Shown here piece after piece: positions 63,282 through 64,000 of a stretch of 64,000 bases of DNA. Position numbers and translations under genes: made by a program. The DNA is taken from positions 248,001 to 312,000 of the forward strand of contig NZ_CP107549.1 of assembly GCF_025837155.1 (NCBI RefSeq), written 5' to 3'. Source of the DNA: Pseudomonas sp. Z8(2022) (lineage in GTDB: Bacteria > Pseudomonadota > Gammaproteobacteria > Pseudomonadales > Pseudomonadaceae). The number at the start of each line of letters is the position of its first letter. Position 1 is the first letter of the stretch. The notes under the pieces are model-generated. The model was given only the letters and a program-made list of their open reading frames with translations. It was not told where the DNA came from and did not search any database.

Positions 63282-64000
63282 ATGCCTGACTCGCCTGAAC
63301 GTCCCGCCCCGGTCAGTTTGCTGCAGGCTTTATGGTTCTGGTTGAAGCTGGGGTTGATCAGTTTCGGTGGGCCGGCGGGGCAGATTTCGATCATGCATCA
63401 GGAGTTGGTGGAGAAGCGCCGCTGGCTGTCCGAGCGGCGCTTTCTGCATGCGCTGAACTACTGCATGTTGCTGCCCGGGCCGGAGGCGCAGCAGCTGGCC
63501 ACCTATATCGGCTGGCTGATGCACCGCACCTGGGGCGGGGTGATCGCCGGAGCGCTGTTCGTGCTGCCGTCGCTGTTGATCCTGATCGCGCTGTCCTGGG
63601 TCTATCTGGTGTTCGGCGATGTGCCGCTGGTGGCGGGGATCTTCTATGGTATCAAGCCGGCGGTGACGGCCATTGTGGTGCAGGCGGCCTGGCGCATCGG
63701 CGGGCGAGTGTTGAAGAATGCTTGGCTGTGGGCCATCGCGGCGGCGGCATTCGTGGCCATTTTCGCGCTGCAGCTGCCGTTCCCGCTGATCGTGCTGGGG
63801 GCGGCGCTGGTCGGCTACATCGGCGGGCGACTGGCGCCGCAGCACTTCGCGGTTGGCGCCGGGCATGGCGAGGCGGGTGGGGCGCATGTGCCCGCGCTGA
63901 TCGATGACGAGACGCGTCTGGCGCATACGCATTTTCGCTCCGGTCGGCTGGCGCTGATCCTGCTGGTCGGCGCGCTGCTCTGGCTGCTGCCGATGGGCCT
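63282..64000 (+). CDS. chrA: Chromate transporter ChrA, N-terminal part
   Basis: The first 239 codons of a ChrA (CHR superfamily) membrane protein that exports chromate, cut by the right edge of the window. The opening LQALWFWLKLGLISFGGPAGQISIMHQELVEKRRWLSERRFLHALNYCMLLPGPEAQQ contains the family signature of the first CHR domain. Five or six hydrophobic segments follow. GGAG lies 7 nt before the ATG at 63282. The normal protein is about 400-450 residues with two CHR repeats; the second half is outside the window. The link to oscA and sulfate uptake is of interest because chromate enters through the sulfate system. Confidence 0.92.
   Translation, partial: MPDSPERPAPVSLLQALWFWLKLGLISFGGPAGQISIMHQELVEKRRWLSERRFLHALNYCMLLPGPEAQQLATYIGWLMHRTWGGVIAGALFVLPSLLILIALSWVYLVFGDVPLVAGIFYGIKPAVTAIVVQAAWRIGGRVLKNAWLWAIAAAAFVAIFALQLPFPLIVLGAALVGYIGGRLAPQHFAVGAGHGEAGGAHVPALIDDETRLAHTHFRSGRLALILLVGALLWLLPMG

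Overview
The window is GC-rich chromosomal DNA from a Pseudomonas in the broad sense, most likely of the P. mendocina/oleovorans/alcaliphila group (Ectopseudomonas). The evidence is the gmk-yicC-rph-crc-pyrE run, a Crc protein that has lost nuclease residues, a long membrane-anchored AlgC, the radC/coaBC-dut-algC-argB order, and rpmB-rpmG close by. The species call is inference. No rRNA, tRNA, CRISPR array or prophage was seen.

Layout. 1-10.5 kb is core housekeeping: guanylate kinase (cut by the window edge), YicC, RNase PH, a DUF4870 membrane protein, Crc, PyrE, a DUF4124 protein, a thioesterase, then argB, algC, dut and coaBC on the minus strand. 10.5-14.7 kb is a mobile-element hot spot between the divergent coaBC and radC genes: a group II intron with an intact RT/HNH protein, a 300-bp hairpin-rich orphan segment, and a complete IS3-family element with 3-bp target duplications. 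14.8-31.5 kb holds radC, a peptide-binding protein, rpmBG, an HDOD response regulator convergent with a GGDEF/EAL membrane protein, a fatty acid desaturase with a divergent AraC regulator and a SelD-associated flavoprotein, an unusual chemotaxis receptor, and a gamma-glutamyl-polyamine pair (puuA/puuB-like) preceded by an unannotated 53-codon gene. 31.5-36.2 kb is small membrane proteins and regulators.

36.2-42.2 kb is the sulfate uptake locus (sbp-cysT-cysW-cysA, oscA), a small hydrolase and a degenerate sigma54-activator-like ATPase. 42.2-45 kb is modABC with a ModE-like site. 45-51.8 kb carries exporters and their regulators (EamA/LysR, Fsr/AraC, an MFS_3 transporter), a methyltransferase and a small Cys-containing protein. 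52-61 kb is a sulfur-scavenging island: a YeeE/YedE-type channel, a periplasmic rhodanese, an SfnB-like flavoprotein with a sulfonate-binding protein, and, divergently, an OprD-type porin with a complete sulfonate-type ABC transporter. 61-63.3 kb is an AT-richer accessory patch with an unrecognised 456-residue protein and, upstream of it, two perfect DnaA boxes. The window ends inside a chromate transporter gene.

The cys, osc, mod and sulfonate genes together suggest a cell tuned to oxyanion uptake and sulfur limitation. Best candidates for something undescribed: the 61.4-62.8 kb protein with its DnaA-box leader, the pseudo-sigma54 activator, the 53-residue membrane peptide upstream of puuA, and the structured segment between intron and IS element.
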